Part shown: positions 22,701 through 32,849 of the stretch, piece by piece
Layout of the letters: each line of letters opens with the position of its first letter
Numbering within the stretch: position 1 is the first letter of the stretch
Assembly (NCBI GenBank): GCA_014904985.1
Contig: MU128953.1
Location: 258,213-322,212 of the forward strand
Reading direction: 5' to 3'
Origin: Hydnum rufescens UP504
Lineage: Eukaryota > Basidiomycota > Agaricomycetes > Cantharellales > Hydnaceae
Length of the DNA stretch: 64,000 nt
The notes under the pieces: model-generated
Database searches by the model: none
Told to the model about the DNA's origin: nothing
What the model saw: only the letters and a program-made list of their open reading frames with translations
Translations under genes and position numbers: made by a program

Positions 22701-22914
22701 CGATGGAGGTAAAAGCCCATTGACTCCCCCGGGCGAGGATCTGCGGACGACAATGTGAAGAGCTAGTATAGAGTACTCGTTAATTAGTGCGACGGGCGGT
22801 GTCGCCAAGGTACCGGTGAAAGCCCACTTGCCTCTGGAGAATGCATCCCACAAGTGTGCGGAACCAGATCTCCCGTGGAACACGTGAAGGCAAGGGGTAC
22901 ACAATCTGAATCAT
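16766..22914 (-). CDS. Large SNF2-family helicase/ATPase, multi-exon
   Basis: A DNA-dependent ATPase of the SNF2 superfamily, presumably nuclear. Motifs in order: motif I VADEVGVGKT after HWHQLAGI (about 19820-19860), HLILVPNALVGQW (Ia), motif II VLIDEGHKF, motif III IATATPLY, a long insertion rich in charged helices, VVIWQEFQSL, motif V NVVGAGYNIACASHMILL, and motif VI QIVGRVWRQPQ. The C-terminal ~250 residues are basic, then disordered and Pro/Ser/Thr-rich. Introns joined in phase: 17587-17636, 17821-17880, 18073-18143, 19291-19345, 19600-19656, 20248-20307 and 20512-20596. An internal N-terminal region (20597-22700, e.g. RDLRLNFERQNEDVYAKGRR) matches no domain I know. Exon borders above 21400 and near 18600 are unsettled. 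The proposed start at 22914 follows TATAAAC at about 22960; the first donor may be GC (GCAAGT). No disabling lesion was proven. Confidence 0.78.
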
Positions 22915-23376
22915 AGGCCCACTAAACTCTCTCCTGAGCATGTGGGGCGGGTCCTTGGTTTATACTAGTGTGTATGTACACATATGTAGGGACGCCGCGC
23001 GCTTTTCTACGCTGTAACCGATCTCGGTCTTTTCGTTTAAAGTGAGCTGGCTGCTGTGGAAGACACCCAACCCCCAACACTGCATCACCCAAAGGCGCTC
23101 ACGGAAACCACGTAGCCTTCACAAAAACCGGACATCTTCCGGAGGGTATTAGAGGCGTAGGATGCTCCGGGGTCCCGCGGGCCTTGAAGCTCCTCTATCT
23201 ATATTCCTCCGTAAGCACTTCTTCCTTGTACACGCGTCTATCCATCACCTCAGTGGCCCCTGAAATGCATGGCACTAACCACGGAGAGGCAGTTTGGATC
23301 ATAAATTGAAGTAAAGAGCCTCGTGGGTGTTTTGAATCCCCAGGGCCGTCGCTGCTGTTCTGTGCTCGTTTTTAAG

Positions 23377-24272
23377 TCAAAAATCTGCTCCGCCCTCAAC
23401 GGCATCCAGTGCTACTGTGACCTCGATAAGTGCAGAGCACGCGATGTCAGTGAGCATGGAAAGGTCCGATAGCATGATACACCGCATCTGCTCTGCTGAT
23501 TTGAGCACACCCCTGCCAATGTCTATTCCCCTCGCCTCGTCCAATCCATGGAGTGTCAATGGTGTGGTGCATCGCTTTGCTGCAGTGCCAAATACTAAGG
23601 AAACACACGACTCGGGGGATATGAAGTCAGGAGTACTGCACCTTTTTCATCCAGTTGAGCGGCCATTCGAGTCAAATTCCTTTGGAAAGTACCAGAATCC
23701 CATGCTTTGATGGCTGCTCCTATGGCTCCCAGTAATTTCACCGCCTCCTGCACTGAATCCCTCATAACACGCAGTGCGTTCTCCGCACAGTGAAGCGAGG
23801 CCTCCGGTGATGCTGTGTTTGGCTCTACAGTCCAAGGATACGGCTCTCCATCCCCGAGCTGTCGTGCATAACGGGATGTTCGAGAGCCAAGGTGGACAAT
23901 GCGGGGGATTGACGAAGTTCAGTGGCATGAGAGAGACTAGACTTGATGCTGGCCAATTTACCTCAGGATCAGGGGGTTGATTCAGGAGATCACCCGCCCT
24001 CGATAGCACATAGTTCATTACGACGACCTGATCTCTGTATTTGCATCCAAATGGGGCCAACGCTTGCAGCCCGTGGAATGCTTGCTCCTAAATTAGGGGG
24101 TTTAGCATCCGAAACCAGTGCAGCACTCATCACAGACCACCGATTGCTCCAGCGCATCTCGCCTAGCCCCTTCATCAGGAGTGCTCCGAAAGGAGAGAAG
24201 CGATTCGAAGAGTCTAGCATGGGCAGTATCAAATTTTTCCACTGCCTCTTGCTCCGAAAAGCCGGCGTTCAT
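23377..24272 (-). CDS. Unrecognised 231-aa helical protein, 4 exons
   Basis: Exons 24138-24272, 23962-24087, 23642-23858 and 23377-23594, with introns of 50, 103 and 47 bp, join without any frame break into 232 codons. The first donor is GTCTGT, as in PSD1 intron 2. The product looks mostly alpha-helical: EAVEKFDTAHARLFESLLSF, FHGLQALAPFGCKYRDQVV, HCAENALRVMRDSVQEAVK, LGAIGAAIKAWDSGTFQRN, LKSAEQMRCIMLSDLSMLTD and SALIEVTVALDAVEGGADF at the C-terminus. No signal peptide, catalytic motif or known domain was recognised. The start is the first ATG of the frame, but the frame stays open upstream (GTG at 24347). It lies 463 bp upstream of the SNF2 gene on the same strand, which is the only hint of context. 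Confidence 0.6.
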
Positions 24273-25517
24273 TGGTGTGGGCGTCAGGGAATTGCAAGTG
24301 CGGACGCTTGTGGGTGCGTCAGCTTTTGTCCTCGGGTTTAGTAGCACGAACGCATCTCGGGCTCACCGGAGGAGGCCGATCTACTGGAGAGTTGTCGAGA
24401 TAACTTGGGGAAAAATCGCAAGTGTTTTTTTATAGTAGGATGGGGCCACACCGGTGGTGTAGAGTTTTTGCTCTGAGTGCTCGGCATTCTCCACCGTGGT
24501 ACTGCTGTGGTGGCTCTGTATATAGTACGACCCCCCTATAGCACAACAATCTGCCACTGCTTCACTGCGCTATATGTGGATTCCCCCCTATTACAGTAGC
24601 ACCGGTAAAACGAAAATAGCTTCGGAGACACTGAAGGGCTAGAGGTTGATTTTCTCGCCCTTCGAAACCGGAGCTAGCCTCTGAACAGACTTGCTGATGG
24701 ACAGCCACTAGATGTATAGTCGGACCTCGGTAGGGTAGAGAATTAGTTCCCCCGAGGTGTGCAGAATACTGCGCGCATGCAAAGTCTAACAATTTGTTGT
24801 GCCACACCCTAGAAAAAGTTGTTCTCACCGATAGCAACCTGGTCGCACCGCCACGGGGGCATTGCTATCTACATCGGGCGCTAGACTGGGTGTCACGCTC
24901 AGAAGAACTGGGCACTGGGTGAGGTTCTGGGGCGATATACTACAGAAACCGGATTTTCAACCTACAAATTTATGAAGGCCATGAGCAGACATGCGAACGA
25001 ACAAACCAAGAAGCGATTGGAGCCCCAATGTGAATTCCGGAAGCACTGTACGCTTCTCAGTCAGATCTGTTCCTGATTCCCGCCACTGGAGAGTGGCGCA
25101 GCAAAAAGACTCATGGGTGCAATAACACCTTTGTCGACTGGCACAGCAAGGAACAGGATTGGATTGTCATCTCCGGGAACTTCCTGGACACGGCATGAGG
25201 CCACACCAGCAGCTAGCAAAAAATTTTCCATTGCTGGTGTCACAAATCTCCAAGTCACCCATTGCTGGGCTAACTCATACGACTACCAAGTCACAAAATA
25301 TTTTCTTCGCTGGGCTTTGCGCGCATACAGTACAGCAGTCGTCTTCAAAAACGCATAAATAGTGCAATAAGACTAAACTGCGATGAACCGAAAAGAGGAT
25401 ATCTATCGTAAATTGTGTCATGGGGTAACGAAGAAAAAATACGCACTGTCCATCTGGCAAGCTGCTGGGGAATCGCACTAGGAGCACCCAGAACTCTACA
25501 TAGTGGCTGCCGAGGAT
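24273..25517. other. No gene recognised
   Basis: Holds a degenerate copy of the short foldback family (24607-24683). It also has a minus-strand frame at 25061-25258 (65 codons, with FLLAAGVASCRVQEVPGDDN) that looks moderately protein-like but could not be joined to either neighbour. Confidence 0.3.
24607..24683. repeat. Short foldback repeat (AAACGAAAATAGCTTCGGAG family), degenerate
   Basis: Starts with AAAACGAAAATAGCTTCGGAG as at 38670 and 38910. The second arm (GCCCTTCGAAACCGGAGCTAG) is poorly matched. Confidence 0.5.
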
Positions 25518-26542
25518 TTAGTAACAGCTGTACTTGTCTACACCCTGAATTATACCCTCGATCAGAGCCAAATATGTGGTGATAGTGGCCATGTATTTTT
25601 GCGACATTGCCTGGGTGGCTTTCTGGACGTCGCCTGCAGCCAATTTCAACGCAGAACAATAATCGGAGAGGGATGGAGGTTGGGGCACTGGCACGGCGGG
25701 CAACTGTGGGGGCCGGGCGATGGGGGGTTGGGCGATGGGGGGCTGGGCGATGGGGGATCGAGCAGTGGGGTGTCGAGCAGTGGGGGATCGAGCAGTGGGG
25801 GGCCGAGCAATGGGGGGCTCCTGGGAAGGAGCAGCAGAGTGAGGGGCCGCTGGGAGCAGAGGGACTGCGTGGCGGGGATCCACATCGACCACATCGTCGG
25901 TGTCTGCTTTTGGCTTTTCCTTGTGGCGCAGGAGGCCAAGAGAAGGTGGGGGAAGAGCGCTACCCTCGGATTCCTCACCGGCGCCGGATGCTCCCCTGCG
26001 ATTTCGGCGGATTGGTGACCTCGTATGATGGAGTGAGCGACCCGCCTCAGCCTGGTGCTCGTCAATGTTAGGGCCCTCGCTATGTCTGCGCTCAGGCTCA
26101 TCGGCACTTTCTGCGGTGGTTTTCTCGACCTGCGGACCTTTACGCCTTTTACTTGTGCGATCACCAGAGTCGCCTCTGGGTTTTCGTTTTCGGGTTGGAG
26201 ATGGTGCGGCACCCCCCTTTTCATGAGGAGGTCCGAAATAGAGCACCTGCAACGAGGCTAGCAGGTTGTCGTGCGTCCCCATAAGGCAGTCAAACTCGTC
26301 CAGGTCCTTCTGATCGAGCTCACCCGCCATGCCATTTCGCACCGATGCTAGGTCTCGGACCGGCAGGGGCTCACCTTGCTGTTCCATTTGTTGTACCAAG
26401 CGCATCTGTGGCCGAGCATGAGCTAGTTCTGCCATGCCTGGGACAATGTCTGAGCACTTACAAAGCAGTGTTGTCGAAGCCTTTCATAGGTAATGCCCTT
26501 GTAATTGAGACAAAGATCAATGAGAAGTGGTATACTGCCCAT
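25518..26542 (-). CDS. Unrecognised 322-aa protein with basic, disordered and Pro/Ala-repeat regions
   Basis: Exon 1 (26462-26542) encodes MGSIPLLIDLCLNYKGITYE and ends at a GTAAGT donor. A 56-bp intron (26406-26461) leads in phase to exon 2 (25518-26405). The order is: an N-terminal helical part (VRNGMAGELDQKDLDEFDCL, NLLASLQVLYFGPP), a basic nuclear-signal-like patch (SPTRKRKPRGD, SKRRKG), an acidic/Ser-rich linker, seven or eight tandem pentapeptide-like units (ARPPT/ARSPT/AQPPI) and a C-terminal helix (YMATITTYLALIEGIIQGVD). The design suggests a nuclear protein with helical ends, but no family was recognised. It is divergently oriented to the small gene at 27282, 740 bp away. Confidence 0.55.
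25712..25815 (+). repeat. 15-bp G-rich tandem repeat within a coding exon
   Basis: Units such as GATCGAGCAGTGGGG and GGGCGATGGGGGGCT recur about seven times. On the minus strand they encode the pentapeptide repeats of the 322-aa protein. The plus strand carries closely spaced runs of four or more G, compatible with quadruplex formation. Confidence 0.75.
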
Positions 26543-27039
26543 ATTTCCCGTGGCGAGAGGTACGGCAGTCGGGTGTTTAGGTGTTCAGCACCGTGGTCGC
26601 AATAGTTCGATGTTCAAGTTGCAGCTGGCGACCCTTTGCATCCGGTGCGCTGCAACAACTCCCCTACCTTTGCACTCCACTCTGCACCAGTTGGCCTGGC
26701 AAAAGGTCTGGCGGGGATTAGTTTAGAATCCAAAAGCAACTGGTATCTAGGCCCCATTGATAGTGGGAAATATCTCCAAATACACGCGACTCCTTCCAGC
26801 TTCGAATCCTCCGTATTTTCAGTGCTAGGAGGGCTGTACGTGTGTGGTCTTTTCTAACTAATCATCCTGGTCTCGAAGCCCCCCGTTGACAGGTGGCAAT
26901 GCCCTGGGTCAATTGCTGGGTGACGGTGCATTGGTCACATGTCACAGAGCGTAAACCGGTACATCGCTTGCCCCGGTTTCGCGCTTGTGGAACCACAGTA
27001 TAGTGAGAAATGGGGTCATTTTTTGTGAAAGACTCGTTG

Positions 27040-27215
27040 TATATTCTTATCGACTCAAGTCGACTCGAGTCGACTCGATCAGCTCAACTTGGCAGGTCGA
27101 TTTGACAGCTTGGCTCGACTTCGCCGCGACTCTTGGCTCGGCTTGTATCCGACTCGACTCACGGCTCGGGCCGACTTGGAGCACGAGTCGCGGCAACACC
27201 ACCCCCGATAGGACC
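27040..27215. repeat. GACTCGA-rich dispersed repeat, copy 2
   Basis: Low-complexity GACTCGA/AGTCGAG words ending in GGGCCGACTTGGAGCACGAG and GCAACACCACCCC, matching the end of the copy at 465-640. Confidence 0.5.
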
Positions 27216-27281
27216 AACCCACCCTTTGCATCCGACTAACCAAAGCCACAATCACAGCGCAGCTCAGCTCATACAGGCAGG

Positions 27282-27964
27282 ATGGATGGAGAAAGTAGCG
27301 GTTTTACCCCCCGAGCTTCCCTGAGCCCTAGAACAGGTGCCCTACAGGATGCATATGATATCTTGGTACGGTGTTTCCAGCTGTTTCCCACGGCATTTGT
27401 TTAACCTGCACTGGATGCACAGCTAGAGGTGGTGGATTTGATTCCCCGGGATGTGTTTAACGCCCTCCTTCTTGACACTGTCACAAACACCACCTTGGAA
27501 GCAGTAGGTGAGAATCTTTGACTTAGCTGGCCCCACTAGCTTCAGAGGCCCCGAGGCAGAAACGCAACCTCTGGCGCTTCAGAGCCTCTGAAGCAACTTG
27601 TGTTTTTCTGGTGTATTGAACAGGGTGTATCTAAGCTCCATTTCAATCCCTAGGATCTTCACCTCCCCAAAATCCTAGAGAGCACACCAATGCCCCAGCA
27701 GCACTGCACCACAACTCAGCAGGATCCTCTAACCCTGTACCCCTCCTGCCCCCACCACTCCATTCTAACAGTCCTGAGGATGAAGAGCATCCTCAACCCC
27801 AAAAGACGAAGCCTGTGCGGAAAAGCACACTGGATGCCATGCCAGATGGCAGCCAACAAGGGCATGATCATGAGCAAGTCAGTCCTTTAGTCTGGATCTC
27901 CCTTCTTCATGGTGTGGTGCAGGAGATGGCAGAGGTCTTGGACCAATTAGAGTCAACATTGTAA
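27282..27964 (+). CDS. Unrecognised 159-aa protein, 3 exons
   Basis: Exons 27282-27365, 27423-27507 and 27654-27964 join in phase to 160 codons. Introns are 57 and 146 bp; the second contains a short foldback repeat, which explains its length. The product has an N-terminal helix (GALQDAYDILLEVVDLIPRD then VFNALLLDTVTNTTLEAV), a Pro/Ser/Asn-rich middle with acidic and basic clusters (PEDEEHPQPQKTKPVRK), and a C-terminal helix (SLLHGVVQEMAEVLDQLEST). No known domain. It is head-to-head with the 322-aa gene, so the pair may share a promoter that includes the GACTCGA repeat. Confidence 0.6.
27538..27612. repeat. Short foldback repeat inside an intron
   Basis: CTTCAGAGGCCCCGAGG and its near-complement GCTTCAGAGCCTCTGAAG flank a short loop. 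It lies wholly within intron 2 (27508-27653) of the 159-aa gene. Confidence 0.5.
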
Positions 27965-28650
27965 TATGGGTTTTCACCACTCAATGGCAACAAAACTACC
28001 GCATGTCCCTAGCTAGTAACTGGAATTTTTTTGTGCCCAGTCTTCTCCTGCTGCCAGGGGCTTCCCTGGCCCTCAGGAGGCCCTCCCAAAATTTTCATAT
28101 GCAATGTACTAAGCCCAGGTGGAAATGCCTGCACCAGCTGCCCTCAGGTTGAGCAGTGGAAAGAGTATTTGAAGCTTAGTGAGGTGCTCTACAGGACAAT
28201 ATATATGATGGTGTTGTTGGAGTAGGCCGTTATCGGCTATGGCATATTAGTGTCACATGCCCATTTGTGAGCGGCCTCTACCCCTCCCCACTCTTCTGGC
28301 CTGCTCTAGGGCTGACCCCGTTTATTATATATAGTGTAGGTACTACACATAGTTTCCCCACTGGTTTGTACCTCCACAACACATGAGGTTCTTTATCCCA
28401 AAAGGTGTATGTATTTACAGAGGGACCATAGTTCCCCAGGGCAGCCCTATCCCAACAAAAATCTTTTATCTCCCCTCATGAGGGTTATGGATGCCCTAAC
28501 TCTGGTCTAATTTCAACAGTGGATAATATGCCATGGTATATTCAGTGCATGCTTTTGGCAGTATGGAAATATTCTCACCTTTATGGGATATGGAGGTGTG
28601 TGCCCTGTATGGCCATCCCCCTATTCTGGAGTAGGTGTATGTGGTTTGTT
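27965..28650. other. No gene recognised; start of a CpG-free block
   Basis: No supported gene. From 28321 to 28964 there is not one CpG dinucleotide. This includes the last exon of the neighbouring minus-strand gene. Confidence 0.5.
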
Positions 28651-29281
28651 TCAATCATAAAGAAGTCCACTCACCCTGCCATGAAGTCTATCAGTGGCAG
28701 ACATGAACCTCCCACTTGCTCTCTGCCCTAAATGGGAGCTCACAACCTCACCAACTCTCCTCCTCTTCTGCAGGGGTCCTTGCTCATCCTTGGCCATGGT
28801 GCTGTCCTGATGAGCAGAAAGCACTGTCACAGTGGAGTCCATGGCTGTTGTGGTGCCATGGGGACCACCATGGATGGCACCTGCCCCTTCCACTGAGGAA
28901 ACCAGGGGTCTGCTGGATGAGGATGAGTTCAAATACACTTGGTGTGGAAACTCAGGGAATGAAACCGCAGTCCCGGGGGATAGGAGCTTTTTTCGAACAG
29001 CTCTAGCGAAAGCCCTCCCATGCTTTGTATCGGGCAGTTTTTCAGTTACTTGCAGCACAATGGGCAGCATATACTGTGGTTTTTTTTTTGAATGGCAGAG
29101 CAGGCGGGTAAGATCAGCCTGTTTAAAATTCATCAGGAATCGGAGCATGCAGAGTGACAGCACACATGCATACAATGGACACTAGGTGCTTGGTGAAGTC
29201 TCCACTTTCACGAGCCTGATCAATGGCCACAATGTGCTCTCGCAGAGCCTGTTCGTATGCAGAATCTGAGGGTGTGTCCAT
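28651..29281 (-). CDS. Unrecognised 191-aa protein, 2 exons
   Basis: Exon 1 (29174-29281) encodes MDTPSDSAYEQALREHIVAI and a helical stretch ending HLVSI. A 55-bp intron (29119-29173, donor GTATGC) leads in phase to exon 2 (28651-29118). Exon 2 begins ADLTRLLCHSKKKPQYML and continues PIVLQVTEKLPDTKHGRAFA and RAVRKKLLSPGTAVSFPEFP. The C-terminal half is low-complexity, Ser/Thr/Gly-rich, with a basic patch (LQKRRRVGEVV). No domain was recognised. Exon 2 is largely CpG-free, unlike exon 1. Confidence 0.5.
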
Positions 29282-29582
29282 GACTGTCGAGTGCTTGGTG
29301 TGAAGCCCTGAAGTCCCAGGTGTGGGTTTTCTTGTGATCAGCAACAAAGCACTTTGGCATGGCTCCTGGGACACCACCTTTATGCCGCGCAAGGAAGTTC
29401 AAGCCACACTGTCGTGCAGCAAAGTGCCCAGTGAGTATACAGGCCAAAACACCCAATCTACTGGAGTAGTGTGCACCGGCTGTCTCCGACAGAGTGCCAG
29501 ATTTCCAAGGTAGCAGCGAAAACAGGTCAGCTCGGTACAATGGCGCCACCGAATCACTTGGGGCCATATACAGCACACCGGT

Positions 29583-29683
29583 GAAATTAACTGCCCTTCT
29601 GAGGGTCCGAAGTCTTCCAAGGGGCGGGAGCGAGCCCCCGAAGACTTCCGAGCCTCCGAAGCGCAGCTAATTTTGCTGATGCT
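29583..29683. repeat. Short foldback repeat
   Basis: CTTCTGAGGGTCCGAAGTCTTCC and GAAGACTTCCGAGCCTCCGAAG form the arms, and AATTTTGCTGATG follows. The ending resembles that of the copy at 38519. Confidence 0.5.
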
Positions 29684-30499
29684 GCCACCCCGTAGAAACG
29701 TCGGGGTGACCCTATTTGCTATATCGCAGTAGCCTAGTACGAGTTCCAGTGGTGTGTGGCTGTACCCTCAACAAAAACTCTCATAAATCGCATGGTTGTG
29801 GGCCTTGGGCTGCCCATGAGCACACTGCTTTAAATGCATGGCCCAGGAGACCATATTAACACCTGGTAAATAGTAGTTCTACTGCCCATGTGGGACTCCC
29901 CTCGAAACTCAATATCTGGCAGTTACAGGGGCACACAGGGAGCAGGTTTTGCAAGATCACCGGAGGGTGGGTTTCAAGACCCCAAATAGGGTAGAAATTT
30001 CTGTGCACATCGCTTTCTCAATAACCTATGGTCCCCCGAACGGTGTGGCTCAACGAAACCAACCTCTGTCGCATTGGTCGGAATGATGCAGATTGTCGGT
30101 GTCCGGACTGTAAAACAATGCTCCGTTCGTGGAGACTGCCTGCTCTTCTCTCTTGCCCCCAAGCCTTCAGTACAGCTATTTAGGCACCATCGGAGTATAG
30201 TTTGGGCGTGAGGGGCCCTGGGGTGCGTTATGCAGTTTGATGAGTGCACCTATTTACGACGGACTTAGCAGAGGAACCCAAAACAAACCACAGCACAGGT
30301 CGTCGGGTCACTTGCGCTCTTTGACTTTTCGGCTGTTTCTTGGAAAGGGTCCATGTGACCCGACGGCTGAGATCACTGACGCTGCTTAGTCAGCTCAGCT
30401 GCCGATGCTTGAGGCCTCCCTATCTTTTCTGGTGCAAATCTAAGTGGCTCCGCACTGGTTCTTCTACAATGTAGCCCCTGATGGAAATCAGTATAGTCA
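29684..30499. other. No gene recognised
   Basis: Only short frames without motifs on either strand. Confidence 0.3.
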
Positions 30500-30590
30500 A
30501 ATGCGAGTCAGTTTGGTTGGTTAAAGCTTTTGAGGTTGATTTCCTTCACCTCCGCCATGGGTTCGAATCCTGCGGGTGAGGAAGGACTTT
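30500..30590 (+). pseudogene. tRNA-like sequence with pol III boxes and terminator
   Basis: An A-box-like GTTTGGTTGGTTAAAGC is followed 41 bp later by a perfect B-box core (GGGTTCGAATCC) and then TTTTTATTTT, a pol III terminator. The acceptor stem cannot be paired, the T-stem has wobbles and a mismatch, and a CTTCACCTCCGC/GCGGGTGAGGAAG hairpin replaces normal arms. It is probably a decayed tRNA or the head of a SINE. Confidence 0.35.
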
Positions 30591-32849
30591 TTATTTTATT
30601 CTAGAAACTATTTTACAGTATCTCCTTCAAACACAATACGCCAGCAGTGAAGTCAAATTCACATGTATCTCCTTGCCGTCTATGTAGGTGGGGTAGCGAA
30701 CCCGTATCTTTAGCACACACGCACAAAATTTCGAAACTCTGAGTAGGGAATCAGGTTATCTCAGCATTTCCCCCCCCAAAACGATCATTATTCCTTATTA
30801 TGGAAGTACACCGATCTGGCAATACAGTATGTCTGCCATGACGTGGCTGTTGACAAAGAATGGGGCGGTCTGGATGGACCCATCAGATTCACCTATATAC
30901 TAAAGAGATACTAAAGAGTCTGCAACTCTTGGCAGAGGAAGGAAAACCTAAAGGGGCTGCAACGGCACTCAGATGGTGTTTCGTATATGTGGGGTGGGTC
31001 AGAAAGGACAAGGGCAGAGAACGATGGGAAAAAACCTGGGACGTATGAGATGGGGGTGGGTTGGGAGGGTCTTTTGACCAGTCGTTGTCAGTCTCCCGGA
31101 CGGGTGAATACCCTCTGGCATCAGAGCCGGCACGGGGGCCCTCACAAAATCGTAGCCAAACGGTTGGTTGGTTGGTTGTTGGTTGGCACCTGTGGTGCCT
31201 TTGGGGAGGGGGGTTCCGGAGTCGGTCTGCCTGACGCAGCGCATTTCTCATTGCCCTCCTTGATCGGTTCTGGGGAATGGGAGTCGATTACGCTCACTGT
31301 AGTTATCAGCAAAATACTTTCAGGTGGGGGCTCAGGTTCTCATTTTCAGGGAGCCAGCCGGGGTGCAGCCATAAAAATTTGGGAGGGCCCCTAAGATAGT
31401 TCTCTCAATGAAGCTCCCCAGGAAGGAAAGGGGTGTCTTCGCCGGATGGTAGGAGGCGACCTGCAAGGGGCTTGCCGATGAACTCATTAGGCGGTGGCGA
31501 TGGTATGAGAAAGCTGCTACCCAGAGACTCGGACCATAGTGCAGAAGGCTATTTGACAGAGCTGTAGAATGGCGGCCAGTGAAGATGGTATGCGGTAGCC
31601 AAGGAGTTACCTGGGTGCTTCCCATAGTGGTCTCTGGACTAGTGGACTCTCATCAGCCACCGGGCGGGGAGCGGGTGTACGAAGCCAGGAAATTCGGCCA
31701 AGTTCGCTGCAAGCCTGTTTGACCTCGGTTGGGCTGATCGGAGTTCCATGGCCTCGAATCGAAGGGACGCGGTCAAGTTTCACTCTGAAGTATTGGCTAT
31801 CGGGGCGCCCTTCGGCCCTTTAAGACCATGGGGGCTTTGGCAATAAGAGCAGCATAAGGGTGGAGGTCATTGGCTGTACAGGAGGGGCAGGCAATGGCGA
31901 CGAGGTTTCCATCCATAGAGTGTAGAAACAGCATCATGCCAATGTTAATTGGGGTTTGTGCCCCACGGAGGCTGCGATTGGCGTTGTCAACCGTTGTTCA
32001 GCGCGTTCACCGCTCGTTAAGTGGGGTGGGTGGCAAAACCTGGATGTTAAGGTGATTAGAATGGTTGCGATGAGTCCGGATTTGGTGGGTGCGGATCAGG
32101 AGGTGCTTAAATCGGGTTTGTGGTATGAGGTTGGAGCGCTTCCATGTGCTGATGGTGAGGTGAGCAGAACCATCTTTTTCGAGGCGACTGTTGGTGGAAT
32201 AGGCGAATGCATCTGTTTCGGCATGGTATGGGGGCAACATTCTCGCTGTTGGCCTTCGGGGAGGGGCCGGTATTGAAGATTGAAGGCTATGATGGCATCT
32301 GTCAGAATTTTGTCGTTTCGTAAACGTAAACTCCGCGTTTGTATTGGCGGAGGCGAGGACAGCGTTGGCACGCGATGAGCGGGCGTTTTCGCGATTCATA
32401 AGAAGTTTGCTGTCAATCTGCTATGGTACTGGCCGACTCCATTGTATGCTACAGCTTGTAGCTTCCAGATGGTATATACGTGGGCAGGCGATAAATGGTG
32501 CGCATCAACTATGTGAAATGGGGCTTGTCCAGCTGGGAGTCCTTGGTCTAGACCTCGGCACCACTGGGCTGTGCTGCCTTCGAGCCTCTTGATTCCGGAT
32601 ACCGGTAAGTGGCTGAATTCTGGGTGTCGTTCATCCCAGGGGAAAGGGCGAGACTGGACGGCCATACTCGATTTCTTCTGCTTCCAAATATTCGCTCGTG
32701 CATCGAGGAGGTACACCTGCTTACGGGGTTTCTCTTTGGCCATAACCTGGCCAATTCAGTGATGAAGTGTGGCAGTGCGATCAGTGAGTTGTTCCTCCCC
32801 AATGTCAATCTCACTGACCGATAGTACTGCACTTGGGACATACATGACG
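30591..32849. other. Unrecognised region, probably decayed coding DNA on the minus strand
   Basis: There is a GGTTGGTTGGTTG run at about 31160. Minus-strand stretches such as NIGMMLFLHSMDGNLVAIAC (about 31940) look protein-like, but no consistent gene was assembled between here and the F-box/LRR-like relic upstream. Confidence 0.25.

Noticed and set aside
25503..26071. 171- and 154-codon plus-strand frames rich in Gly/Trp
   Set aside because: Antisense of the Pro/Ala repeat exon of the 322-aa gene.
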